Assembly: GCA_016763235.1 (NCBI GenBank)
Contig: JAESUE010000398.1
Location: forward strand, 1 to 7,850
Length of the DNA: 7,850 nucleotides
Source: Pseudomonadales bacterium
GTDB lineage: Bacteria; Pseudomonadota; Gammaproteobacteria; Pseudomonadales; UBA3067
Direction: 5' to 3'
Numbering within the stretch: the first letter of the stretch is position 1; the number at the start of each line of letters is the position of its first letter. The notes under the pieces were generated by a model. It ran no database searches and was not told the DNA's origin. It saw only the letters and a program-made list of their open reading frames with translations. A program made the translations under genes and the position numbers. Of this stretch, positions 1 through 6,590 are shown one piece after another.

Positions 1-1198
1 CCAAACCGGAAATAAACGCTTTATTTCCTGCCTGATCATCCCCCAGTGTTGAGTAAACCCGACCTAGCTCAGCATAGACTTCGGCGGACTTCCTCACTGA
101 AAGACTTTTTTCCAAATACTCTTTGGCCTTTTCAGGCAAGCCACCCGATAAAGCCAAACGCCCCAAAGCAAGCAGCAATACCTCATTATTCTCTCGGCCT
201 GCCAGCCAATCTTCAGCCTGAACTAACTGTTTAGCCGGCTCGTTGCTTTTAATCTGTCCGTATAAGGTAAGCGCTTCGTCACTCCAAACAGCCGGCATTT
301 CAGCGCTCAGAAAACCGGAAGCCCTATCTGCTTCACCCAAGGAGACAAGAGCACGCGCATGTGCACATAGAACCGATGCACTACGGCGCAAGAGGGCTGG
401 CGCCTCTTCGCGTAAACGTAGCAGATCATTAACAAAAGGCATGGCCTCTTCTTTGTCTTTCCGCTTTTGCCCTATTTCGTTTATAAGCGCGATATAACAA
501 TCTTTTTCCAAACGATTAAGGCTGTCTTCATCGGCTACTTTAAACTGATGCAGGGAAGGCATTAACTGACGCAATGATTGCCAATCATCGCTGCCAAGGT
601 AAGCACGCTGCTTTAATAACAAAACAAAAGGGTTCTGAGCATTTTTACCGCCAATCGTTGCCAAGGTCTCGATGGCTTGTGGAAACTGGCCTCGCTCCAA
701 CTGCATGGAGGCTCGGGAGGTATCGATGGCCAGTGCCGCGTCAGAATTGAGTTCCTTGGCACGCTTCAGGTAGGCATCCCGCTCATCATTTTTCCCCTGC
801 TCATTGGCCGCACGGGCTGCGCCAAGATATCCAAGCAACGAGTCTGCATCATTTTTAAAAGACGCTTGAAGTAATTCTTCCGCTTTACTCCAACTACCTT
901 GGGCCAACTGTAGGAAGCCATCTTTTGCTTGTGCCGCTGCGCTCTGGCGACGACGATTTTCACGCCATTCAAGAAAACTTTTACTGGTACTCAAGCCTTT
1001 GAACAAGACCCAGGCACCACCACCAAAAACAACGATAAACGTTAAAACCACTGCTACGGCAAACCATAAACTGGTTTCCAGCGCGGTATTACCCACAGCC
1101 AGTAGCACATAACTTTTTTGAGTTGCCAAACCACCAATCACTGCACCGAGCAGAGCAAAGACAATTACGACAATTAACAGTTTTACCAATAGCTTCAT
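1..1198 (-). CDS. hemY: HemY, heme-biosynthesis-associated inner-membrane TPR protein (3' end cut by window edge)
   Basis: An open minus-strand frame runs from ATG at 1198 through 399 codons to the window edge without a stop. HemY proteins are about 400 residues, so little is missing. Two hydrophobic segments are visible at about residues 3-24 and 43-66. Between them lies QKSYVLLAVGNTALETSLW, which resembles the HemY N-terminal domain. The rest is helical and Ala/Leu-rich with TPR-like periodicity, for example the GYLGAARAANEQGKNDERD stretch near 123-141. By family knowledge, HemY sits in the inner membrane with a periplasmic-type C-terminal region and is linked to late tetrapyrrole synthesis. 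Its exact role is unsettled, and it is not the Bacillus protoporphyrinogen oxidase of the same name. The start has a good Shine-Dalgarno (GAGGAG, 1207-1212, 8-base spacing) inside the end of hemX. The ATG overlaps the hemX stop as ATGA, suggesting translational coupling. Confidence 0.9.
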   Translation of the reverse strand, partial: MKLLVKLLIVVIVFALLGAVIGGLATQKSYVLLAVGNTALETSLWFAVAVVLTFIVVFGGGAWVLFKGLSTSKSFLEWRENRRRQSAAAQAKDGFLQLAQGSWSKAEELLQASFKNDADSLLGYLGAARAANEQGKNDERDAYLKRAKELNSDAALAIDTSRASMQLERGQFPQAIETLATIGGKNAQNPFVLLLKQRAYLGSDDWQSLRQLMPSLHQFKVADEDSLNRLEKDCYIALINEIGQKRKDKEEAMPFVNDLLRLREEAPALLRRSASVLCAHARALVSLGEADRASGFLSAEMPAVWSDEALTLYGQIKSNEPAKQLVQAEDWLAGRENNEVLLLALGRLALSGGLPEKAKEYLEKSLSVRKSAEVYAELGRVYSTLGDDQAGNKAFISGL

Positions 1199-2420
1199 GG
1201 TGCTGGCTCCTCTTTTTCAGGTGCTATGGGGGTTCCAGATGCTATAGGGGTGTCAGACGATACGGGGGCCTCACTCACTGACTCAGCCTTGACCGTCTCA
1301 CCGGTAGCACCATCAAGCGGGGCTTTTTGATCAACCGGTTTTTCGATGATGCCGGCATCCATCAGCTCTTTACCGACACTCGCTTGGCGAATTTCTTTTT
1401 CTTTATTCCATACTGTGGAAAATACCTTTAAAGCACGCATGGATTCAGAGATATCAGGGATTTCAGGACTTAATTCCACTGCAGATAACTGTTTAAACGT
1501 GGACAAAAGAACCTGGGCGTTAGGCGTATCGAGATTGAAATGACCGCGCACCCATGCTTCGGCTTGGGAAAGTAAACGGCTGTAAACCTTTGCATGGCCT
1601 TTGATCGCCGCAAGCTGTGCCTGCTCAACAAGTAACGCCAGATTTTGCTTTAGGTGGGAGCGCTGGTCAGTGGTGAGCAGCGGCTTAACTGGCTCGTCTA
1701 ACTGTTGAATGTCGTACTGAGCAGTAATAGCGCTAAGCAGGTTCATCGCCGCAATAGAGACCTTCGTACTAAAATCTGCACCGTCTTCCGCTTCTTTAAT
1801 GTCTGCTTTACTGGCTTCGAAGCCTAAGCTTGGAACACTCAACTGTGTGATCTGGTCCTGCAGTGCGTCCAATTTGACGAATATGCCGTCAATATCTACG
1901 CGACTCGCTACGCTCAGGTCATTAAGGTTTTTGGCAAAGGCCCTGCGCACGTTGATGGTGCCAATTTCCTTAATATCACCCACCACCTTGTCGGCAGCAT
2001 CAAGCAAGGCATAAGCGCCCTCTACGTCACTCGTCAACACGAGTCGCTGATGGGCGGCGCGAATCAGATGTTCGGCATGCGAGACCTGCCAATCAACACG
2101 ATTCAAACCGGTAATATTAGACACTTCGTGGGCGAGCCCAGTAACGCGCTCGGTGAGCTTTCCGGCATCACCGGCTATTTTTTTGTTTGACCCAGAATTT
2201 CTACATCCTGTTTCGTTAGCATGTTGATACGGTTGCCGTAATCCGCAATGCTGATGGATTGATCGGCAAGCTGTTCCTTGGTGTCGGCTCGCAACCCCTG
2301 CTGCTCCATCCATAAATAAGCCGCAGCACCCACCGCTGCAATTGCGACAAGCAGCGCAAAGAATGCAATGATGATGGGGCCTTTCGATGCCGTTGTTTGT
2401 GTCGTATTTTCTTCTGTCAT
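1195..2420 (-). CDS. hemX: HemX-like membrane protein (uroporphyrinogen-III C-methyltransferase family name), reading frame broken at an A7 run
   Basis: The gene is present as two overlapping minus-strand frames. The first starts at ATG 2420 and ends at TAG 2177-2175. It encodes 81 residues: a polar N-terminus, one membrane helix at about 15-37 (PIIIAFFALLVAIAAV...), then the start of a coiled coil. The second frame is -1 relative to the first and carries the remaining 327 residues to TGA at 1197-1195. It begins IAGDAGKLTERV and contains the family-like WQVSHAEHLIRAAHQRL from about residue 111. Joined at the A run (2178-2184), the product is 408 residues, the usual HemX size (about 370-400). 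The second frame stays open upstream to 2313, but that stretch is out-of-frame shadow. ATG 2420 is preferred over GTG 2429 because AGGTGG (2431-2426) lies 5 bases upstream and contains the GTG. Despite its database name, HemX lacks a methyltransferase domain; its function is not firmly known. The C-terminus is a Pro/Ala/Glu-rich tail. The gene may be intact through frameshifting, or it may be a pseudogene or a sequencing artefact. Confidence 0.85.
1220..1273 (-). repeat. Three imperfect 18-bp tandem repeats encoding hexapeptides in the HemX tail
   Basis: Plus-strand units 1220-1237, 1238-1255 and 1256-1273 are in register: adjacent units match at 14/18 and 12/18 positions. On the coding strand they encode EAPVSS, DTPIAS and GTPIAP, a Pro/Ser/Ala repeat in the extreme C-terminus of HemX. 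The 18-bp period preserves the reading frame. This is likely a disordered, length-variable tail. Confidence 0.75.
2151..2173 (-). promoter_or_regulatory. Possible frameshift-stimulating hairpin downstream of the A7 run
   Basis: On the minus strand CGGTGA (2173-2168) can pair with TCACCG (2156-2151). Two further GC/CG pairs form inside after a single bulged T, leaving a 6-base loop CGGAAA. The stem starts 4 bases after the slippery heptamer, slightly closer than the 5-9 bases usual for bacterial -1 sites. A competing small stem, CCGG-TGATG-CCGG, overlaps it. Pairing is seen by eye only, and a role in frameshifting is inferred. Confidence 0.35.
2178..2184 (-). other. A7 slippery heptamer / frameshift point inside hemX
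   Basis: On the minus strand the zero frame reads ACA AAA AAA TAG, so the ribosome meets a canonical X XXY YYZ-type heptamer (A AAA AAA) directly before an amber stop. A -1 slip continues as AAA AAA ATA GCC into the frame that encodes the remaining 80% of HemX. Protein-like sequence is good right up to the run in one frame and immediately after it in the other, which places the break at the run. An eighth A would also restore the frame, so polymerase slippage or an indel explains the data equally well. Confidence 0.75.
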
Positions 2421-2431
2421 GCTTTCCACCT

Positions 2432-2666
2432 ATTGATCATGCCAAACTCTCAGGCCGGCTGTTTTTTATCTTTTTAATTTGGTAACTATTCAGCTTACGT
2501 CCAAATTCGCGCATAACGGCGTTAAGAAATAATCATTTAACCATATAAACTTACATTTCTTGCCTTGTTCTGCTCAAACTTAAACAGTTACAGAGTTCGC
2601 TGAGGTGTTACTTTAATTTTTTATAAACAACTTCTACTTATAACAACTTCTATTTATAAACAATTT
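2432..2666. other. AT-rich hemD-hemX intergenic region, no gene found
   Basis: About 235 bases lie between the hemX ribosome binding site and the hemD stop. No protein-coding frame of convincing length or composition is present on either strand. The hemD-proximal end carries AT-rich tandem repeats (2620-2663). I see no clear rho-independent terminator after hemD and no promoter with both boxes well matched and well spaced. The gap is long enough for hemXY to have their own promoter, but none can be assigned confidently. Confidence 0.6.
2620..2663. repeat. About 2.7 copies of a 16-17 bp AT-rich tandem repeat just after hemD
   Basis: On the minus strand the units are TTGTTTATAAATAGAAG (2663-2647), TTGTTATAAGTAGAAG (2646-2631) and a partial TTGTTTATAAA (2630-2620). 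Copies one and two differ by one deletion and one substitution. The array starts within a few bases of the hemD stop codon. Each unit contains a TATAA-like core, so the array could hold -10-like elements, but the spacing to TTG-type -35 elements (about 15 bases) is poor. Confidence 0.8.
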
Positions 2667-3464
2667 TTACTGGTGCGAAAAAAGAGGCTTCAAGGTATCT
2701 ATTACCGAGGCATCATCAGGCCTAGAAGATACTCGGACATGTTGAAATCCTTTTTCTTTGGCGTGTTGTGCAATGCGTTCACTCACCACCACCAATGGTT
2801 TTTGTTGTAAACCCGCCCAACTAGGCGCTAAAAGAATCTCTAGGTTTTCAAGGGTTTCAACACTGCTGACTACCATCACCAAAGGGGTGCCTGCATCGAG
2901 AACCTTTTCCACCTGCGTCTGCTGGCCGATATTTATCGGCGGGCAAACTCGTTTGTATACCTCTGCAGTAACGAGTTCTGCCCCTCGCGCCTTTAGCGTA
3001 TCGGTGAGCAATGTTCGTCCACCCACGCCTTTTACTATCAATATCTTTTGTGCTGCCAGCTCTTGTAAACGCGACAAAGCCAGCAACCCTTCGCTGCTAT
3101 GTTTATCCGGCAGGTGGGCCTGAATAGTGTATTCGGCCAACACTTTAGCCGTTGCGTCTCCTACTGCATACCACTCAATACCTACGGGCCACTGTGGCCA
3201 GTATTCATCGAGTTTAGCCATGCCTATGTGCGCAGCATTGGCACTGGTAAAAATAACGTGCTGAAAACGATCTAAATCCAAACACGTTGTTTCCAGCTTG
3301 GCATTTTCAACTGGAAAAATTTCTAAGCCGGGTATAGCAAGTATTTCTGCACCCATACCTGCCAGGATTTTTTTCAGGACATTCGCCTGGGCCTGCGGGC
3401 GTGTCACAATGACGGATATTCCGTTTAGCAAAGCTCCCGCCTTTATATCGCTCAGCCAATTCAA
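2667..3464 (-). CDS. hemD: Uroporphyrinogen-III synthase
   Basis: HemD cyclises hydroxymethylbilane with inversion of ring D to give uroporphyrinogen III in the cytoplasm. The frame of up to 265 residues shows the hallmarks of this divergent family in order: N-terminal strand SVIVTRP (about 17-23), HVIFTSANAAHIG (69-81), WYAVGDATA (99-107), SSEGLLAL (123-130), ILIVKGVGGRTLL (141-153), GAELVTAEVYKR (161-172), VVSSVETLENL (198-208) and VVVSERIAQHAKEKGF (225-240). The start is uncertain because no ATG is available. Candidates are TTG 3464 with a weak upstream GAG, and TTG 3431, which would give MLNGISVIVTRP and 254 residues. TTG 3431 has AAAGG 8 bases upstream and fits the family's usual N-terminus better. 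The gene lies about 100 bases downstream of hemC on the same strand. A 15-base direct repeat flanks the upstream start candidate. Confidence 0.93.
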   Translation of the reverse strand: MNWLSDIKAGALLNGISVIVTRPQAQANVLKKILAGMGAEILAIPGLEIFPVENAKLETTCLDLDRFQHVIFTSANAAHIGMAKLDEYWPQWPVGIEWYAVGDATAKVLAEYTIQAHLPDKHSSEGLLALSRLQELAAQKILIVKGVGGRTLLTDTLKARGAELVTAEVYKRVCPPINIGQQTQVEKVLDAGTPLVMVVSSVETLENLEILLAPSWAGLQQKPLVVVSERIAQHAKEKGFQHVRVSSRPDDASVIDTLKPLFSHQ

Positions 3465-3478
3465 TATAGCTCAGCCAA
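3445..3478. repeat. 15-bp direct repeat, period 19, at the hemD start
   Basis: Plus-strand copies at 3445-3459 and 3464-3478 read ATATCGCTCAGCCAA and ATATAGCTCAGCCAA, differing at one position. They look like a short tandem duplication covering the first codons of the longer hemD frame. The 19-base period is not a multiple of three, so the duplication changes frame. The upstream copy contributes the TGA that closes the hemD frame on its 5' side. Confidence 0.75.
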
Positions 3479-3561
3479 ATTTCAGAAACAAAGGCGCAAT
3501 CATAATGCGAAAGCCCTCATTTGAACACCGTTTTAAACCCTTTCGCGAAGCGAACTTAAGC

Positions 3562-4479
3562 TCACGTGTTATAAACAGCAGCCAGGATTTTATCCGCGCC
3601 TCTAGCCAACAAGGCATCGGCGAGTTCTATGCCTAATTTTTCTGGCTCTGCTGCTGGGCCGGTTTTTTCATCGCTAATGACCAAGCGGCCATTCGGCTGG
3701 CCAACCAGCCCGCGCATATGAAGCTGTTCGCCTTTTAATTCGGCAAAACCACCAATAGGCACCTGACAACCCCCTTCCAGGTGCTTGTTAAATGCCCTCT
3801 CCGCACCCACTGTCATGGCTGTTTCCTCATGATTCAAGGAAGCCAAGAGCACTTTGATGTTGTCATCATTACTGCGGCATTCGATACCCACCGCACCTTG
3901 CCCGCAAGCTGGCAGGCACACACTCACGTCGATAAAAGAACGAATGCGCGAAACCATATCCAATCGAATCAAGCCAGCTGCTGCAAGAATAATGGCATCA
4001 AACCCACCTTCATCCAGCTTGCTAAGCCGCGTATTCACATTCCCACGCAAGCTTTTGATTTTTATATCCGGTCTCAAGGCACTTAATTGGCACTGACGAC
4101 GCAGGCTGGATGTCCCTACCACCGCGCCCTCGGGAAGCTGTTCGAAGCTTTCATATTCGTGAGAAACAAAAGCGTCACGTGGGTCTTCACGCTCACAAAT
4201 AGCATAAAGCTCAAGGCCTTGAGGCAGTTCCATAGGAACGTCTTTAATGGAATGCACAGCAATATCCGCATCACCCCGCAACATGGCCTCTTCAAGCTCT
4301 TTTACAAACAAGCCTTTACCGCCGACTTTCGCCAAGGGTACATCAAGAATTTTGTCGCCACGTGTTGTCATTCCCACCAGCTCAACGTTGAGACCGGGAT
4401 GAGCGTCCTGCAATCTGGCTTTTACATAGTTTGCCTGCCAAAGTGCCAAGGCGCTTTGACGTGTCGCAATCCTAATCAT
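3562..4479 (-). CDS. hemC: Porphobilinogen deaminase (hydroxymethylbilane synthase)
   Basis: HemC condenses four porphobilinogen molecules into the linear tetrapyrrole hydroxymethylbilane in the cytoplasm. The 305-residue product is full length (family about 300-320). It begins MIRIATRQSALALWQA, the typical N-terminus. VGGKGLFVKELE (52-63) and HSIKDVP (76-82) are present, with Asp80 matching the catalytic aspartate of the E. coli enzyme. GTSSLRRQCQL (122-132) and LRGNVNTRL (144-152) are the usual arginine-rich substrate-binding segments. EGGCQVPIGG (235-244) contains Cys238, the attachment site of the dipyrromethane cofactor. The ATG overlaps the argH stop as ATGA (4479-4476), and a good Shine-Dalgarno, GAGGTG (4489-4484), lies in the last argH codons. 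This makes cotranscription and coupled translation with argH likely. Confidence 0.97.
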   Translation of the reverse strand: MIRIATRQSALALWQANYVKARLQDAHPGLNVELVGMTTRGDKILDVPLAKVGGKGLFVKELEEAMLRGDADIAVHSIKDVPMELPQGLELYAICEREDPRDAFVSHEYESFEQLPEGAVVGTSSLRRQCQLSALRPDIKIKSLRGNVNTRLSKLDEGGFDAIILAAAGLIRLDMVSRIRSFIDVSVCLPACGQGAVGIECRSNDDNIKVLLASLNHEETAMTVGAERAFNKHLEGGCQVPIGGFAELKGEQLHMRGLVGQPNGRLVISDEKTGPAAEPEKLGIELADALLARGADKILAAVYNT

Positions 4480-5891
4480 TTCTCACCTCTTGCTTGCAAC
4501 AATTTTTGCCCTCGCTTCACTGCCGCCAGCACCTGATTTGGCGCAGTGCCGCCGAGGTGGTCGCGGGCTTGAACAGAACCCTCAAGCGTTAATACCGCGA
4601 AGACATCTTGACTGATATGTTCTGGTGAGAATATTTTCAGTTCGTCCAAAGAGAGCTCAGAAAGATCACAGCCTTTGCGCAAGGCAAAACCTACTGCATT
4701 CCCCACAACCTCATGGGCATCTCTAAAGGGCAGCCCCTTTTTTACCAGATAATCGGCTAGATCAGTGGCGGTTGAAAAACCGCGTAAAGCCGCTTCACGC
4801 ATAACCGCTTCGTTTACTTTTACCGCTGGCATCATGTCGGCGTAGGCTCGCAGGCAATTAAAGACTGTATCGACGGTATCAAAAAGAGGTTCTTTGTCTT
4901 CCTGATTATCTTTGTTGTAGGCCAAGGGCTGGCCTTTCATCAGGGTAAGCAGGGAGATAAGATGGCCATTCACTCGCCCCACTTTACCGCGCACCAACTC
5001 TGGCACGTCGGGATTTTTTTTCTGCGGCATGATGGATGAGCCGGTGCAGAATCGATCAGGCAGATCAATAAGATCAAATTGGGCAGATGCCCACAGCACG
5101 AGCTCTTCTGAAAAGCGGGAAAGATGTGTCATCAACAGGCTGGAGGCGGCGGTAAATTCGATGGCAAAATCTCTATCGCTGACCGCATCCAGAGAGTTCC
5201 CACAGATGCCTTCAAAGCCTAATAATTCGGCGCTGTATTCTCGATCTATGGGGAAAGTGGTGCCAGCCAGCGCAGCGGCTCCGAGTGGGGAGCAGTTAAC
5301 GCGCTTACGGCAATCAACCAAACGTTCGTAATCACGGGACAGCATTTCAAACCAGGCCAACATGTGATGACCAAAGGTCACGGGCTGCGCCGTTTGAAGG
5401 TGGGTAAAACCCGGCATAATGGTAGCCGCTTCTCGCTCAGCCAAGGATAATAAACCTTGCTGCAGACGGTCTATTTCACTCAAGATGCGATCAATTTCAG
5501 CACGCAGATAAAGCCGAATATCGGTTGCCACTTGGTCATTGCGCGAACGCCCTGTATGGAGTTTTTTCCCCACGGTGCCGATAATATCCGTGAGGCGTGC
5601 TTCGATATTCATGTGCACGTCTTCTCGGCTAATAGACCAGACGAATTCTCCTGCGGCGATTTCTCTGCCTATTTGCTCTAGGCCTTCAAGAATCTGATCT
5701 CTCTCGTTTTCTGTCAGCACGCCAACCTTTGCTAGCATACGACAATGGGCCACTGAGCCCTGAATATCTTGCCGATAAAGACGCTGATCGAACATCACCG
5801 AAGCCGTAAATTCTTCTACAAAGGCATCTGTTGACTCAGTGAATCGGCCACCCCAGAGTTTTTGCTCACCGGCTTTTTTTTTACCTGTCAT
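4476..5891 (-). CDS. argH: Argininosuccinate lyase
   Basis: ArgH splits argininosuccinate into arginine and fumarate, the last step of arginine synthesis; it is a cytoplasmic homotetramer of the fumarase/aspartase superfamily. From ATG 5891 the product is 471 residues (E. coli 457). It shows the early LWGGRF (12-17), HTGRSRNDQ (112-120), GFTHLQTAQPVTFGHH (161-176) with the catalytic-type His164, and the superfamily signature GSSIMPQKKNP (284-294) on the mobile active-site loop. The frame stays open to 5969, but the upstream 26 codons look non-conserved and run into the putative promoter. ATG 5891 is therefore preferred, with GAAGAG about 9 bases upstream as a modest Shine-Dalgarno. The gene heads the leftward group and overlaps hemC by 4 bases. 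In Pseudomonas aeruginosa argH and hemC flank the algZ/algR genes; those are absent here. Confidence 0.97.
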   Translation of the reverse strand: MTGKKKAGEQKLWGGRFTESTDAFVEEFTASVMFDQRLYRQDIQGSVAHCRMLAKVGVLTENERDQILEGLEQIGREIAAGEFVWSISREDVHMNIEARLTDIIGTVGKKLHTGRSRNDQVATDIRLYLRAEIDRILSEIDRLQQGLLSLAEREAATIMPGFTHLQTAQPVTFGHHMLAWFEMLSRDYERLVDCRKRVNCSPLGAAALAGTTFPIDREYSAELLGFEGICGNSLDAVSDRDFAIEFTAASSLLMTHLSRFSEELVLWASAQFDLIDLPDRFCTGSSIMPQKKNPDVPELVRGKVGRVNGHLISLLTLMKGQPLAYNKDNQEDKEPLFDTVDTVFNCLRAYADMMPAVKVNEAVMREAALRGFSTATDLADYLVKKGLPFRDAHEVVGNAVGFALRKGCDLSELSLDELKIFSPEHISQDVFAVLTLEGSVQARDHLGGTAPNQVLAAVKRGQKLLQARGEK

Positions 5892-5956
5892 ATTGTCTGC
5901 TCTTCTGTCTTTTACCGGCCCAGCTTTAGTCAAGCCAGACACCACAAATTTTGCGC

Positions 5957-5965
5957 AGTATACCA
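5957..5965 (-). promoter_or_regulatory. Probable extended -10 promoter for argH-hemC
   Basis: The minus strand reads TGGTATACT: a TG-n extended motif followed by TATACT, 5/6 to the sigma-70 -10 consensus. The -35 position (about ACGGCA, 17 bases upstream) is weak, which is common for extended -10 promoters. Transcription would start near 5950, giving a leader of about 60 bases before the argH ATG at 5891 and supporting that start. It lies in the 165-base divergent spacer to thpR (5892-6056). I found no convincing plus-strand promoter for thpR there; TACACT at 5994-5999 is a weak candidate. Confidence 0.45.
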
Positions 5966-6056
5966 GCAAATAGCATCTGTGCCGTAGGGGCGCTACACTC
6001 TAGAAAGTCACGTTTTTTAAAGCCCTTATACACACAGGATTTCAATCACACTGCAT

Positions 6057-6590
6057 ATGCGTCTTTTTCTCGCCATTCCACTGCCCAAAGCCATTCAGGT
6101 AGCGCTAAAAAACCTCCAACCATCTCCCGCAGTGGGGCTAAGCCTTCCCTTCGCGGAAAACATGCATATCACATTGGCCTTTATCGGAAATAGCAATGTA
6201 GCGGAGGTTGAAAAGGCACTGCAGCACTTTAGTGCCAAGAGCCTCTCTATAAAACCAGAAGAACTAGGGGTTTTCAAAGGAAGAAAACGTTCAACGCTAT
6301 GGGCTGGCTTGGAGCCGGATCAGAACCTTTTTTATTTACGGGAAAACCTTACTTCCTGCTTGCAACGAAGAAACATACACTTCGACCCTCTCACTTGGCA
6401 GCCGCATATCACCTTGGCCCGATGCAGTACAGTCGCCAATGCATCACTAATGGAAGAGTTCTTAAGCCAAGCATTCACTCCGATAGAAAGCTTTCAGGCA
6501 AGAGAGTTTGTGCTTTATAACAGTACGCTGAAAGAAGGCTTAAAACGCTACGAAATGGTAGCGCATTATCCGCTGAAGGGTTTGTCATAA
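6057..6590 (+). CDS. thpR: RNA 2',3'-cyclic phosphodiesterase (2'-5' RNA ligase family)
   Basis: The 177-residue product matches bacterial ThpR/LigT in length and layout. It starts MRLFLAIPLP, typical of the family. It carries both HxTx catalytic motifs of the 2H phosphoesterase superfamily: HITL at 37-40 and HITL at 117-120. The second lies in WQPHITLAR, where ligT-type proteins keep the PHxTLxR context. The family hydrolyses 2',3'-cyclic phosphate ends of RNA to 2'-phosphates, and in vitro can reversibly join 2'-5' tRNA half-molecules. The cellular role is poorly known. The gene is divergent from argH and convergent with the nuclease gene, overlapping the latter's 3' end by 6 bases. There is no Shine-Dalgarno at normal spacing: the nearest purine-rich block (AGGA) is about 17 bases from the ATG, so translation may be weak or leaderless-like. 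Confidence 0.93.
   Translation: MRLFLAIPLPKAIQVALKNLQPSPAVGLSLPFAENMHITLAFIGNSNVAEVEKALQHFSAKSLSIKPEELGVFKGRKRSTLWAGLEPDQNLFYLRENLTSCLQRRNIHFDPLTWQPHITLARCSTVANASLMEEFLSQAFTPIESFQAREFVLYNSTLKEGLKRYEMVAHYPLKGLS

Noticed and set aside
46..972. Several open frames of 62-84 codons on both strands over the left kilobase
   Set aside because: They lie antisense or out of frame to the continuous hemY frame, which is open to the window edge and carries the HemY features.
2195..2313. The upstream 45 codons of the long frame ending at 1195 as the true HemX N-terminus
   Set aside because: The residues are His/Cys/Gln-rich with no membrane helix and overlap the good zero-frame coding sequence, so they are out-of-frame shadow.
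2175..2429. An independent small single-helix membrane protein of 84 residues
   Set aside because: Its helix and coiled-coil start match the N-terminus expected for HemX, and the remainder of HemX follows in the -1 frame, so it is the first part of a split gene.
2451..2475. GC-rich CAGGCCGGCTG followed by a T run as a plus-strand rho-independent terminator
   Set aside because: The GC block does not form a proper stem (central G-G mismatch) and no plus-strand gene ends there.
3542..3554. TTCGC-GAA-GCGAA inverted repeat after hemC as a terminator
   Set aside because: Only 5 base pairs with a 3-base loop and no T tract follows on the hemC strand.
5892..6056. ArgR operator between argH and thpR
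   Set aside because: No pair of well-matched ARG boxes can be read; only a loose TGATTGAAAT-like stretch is present.
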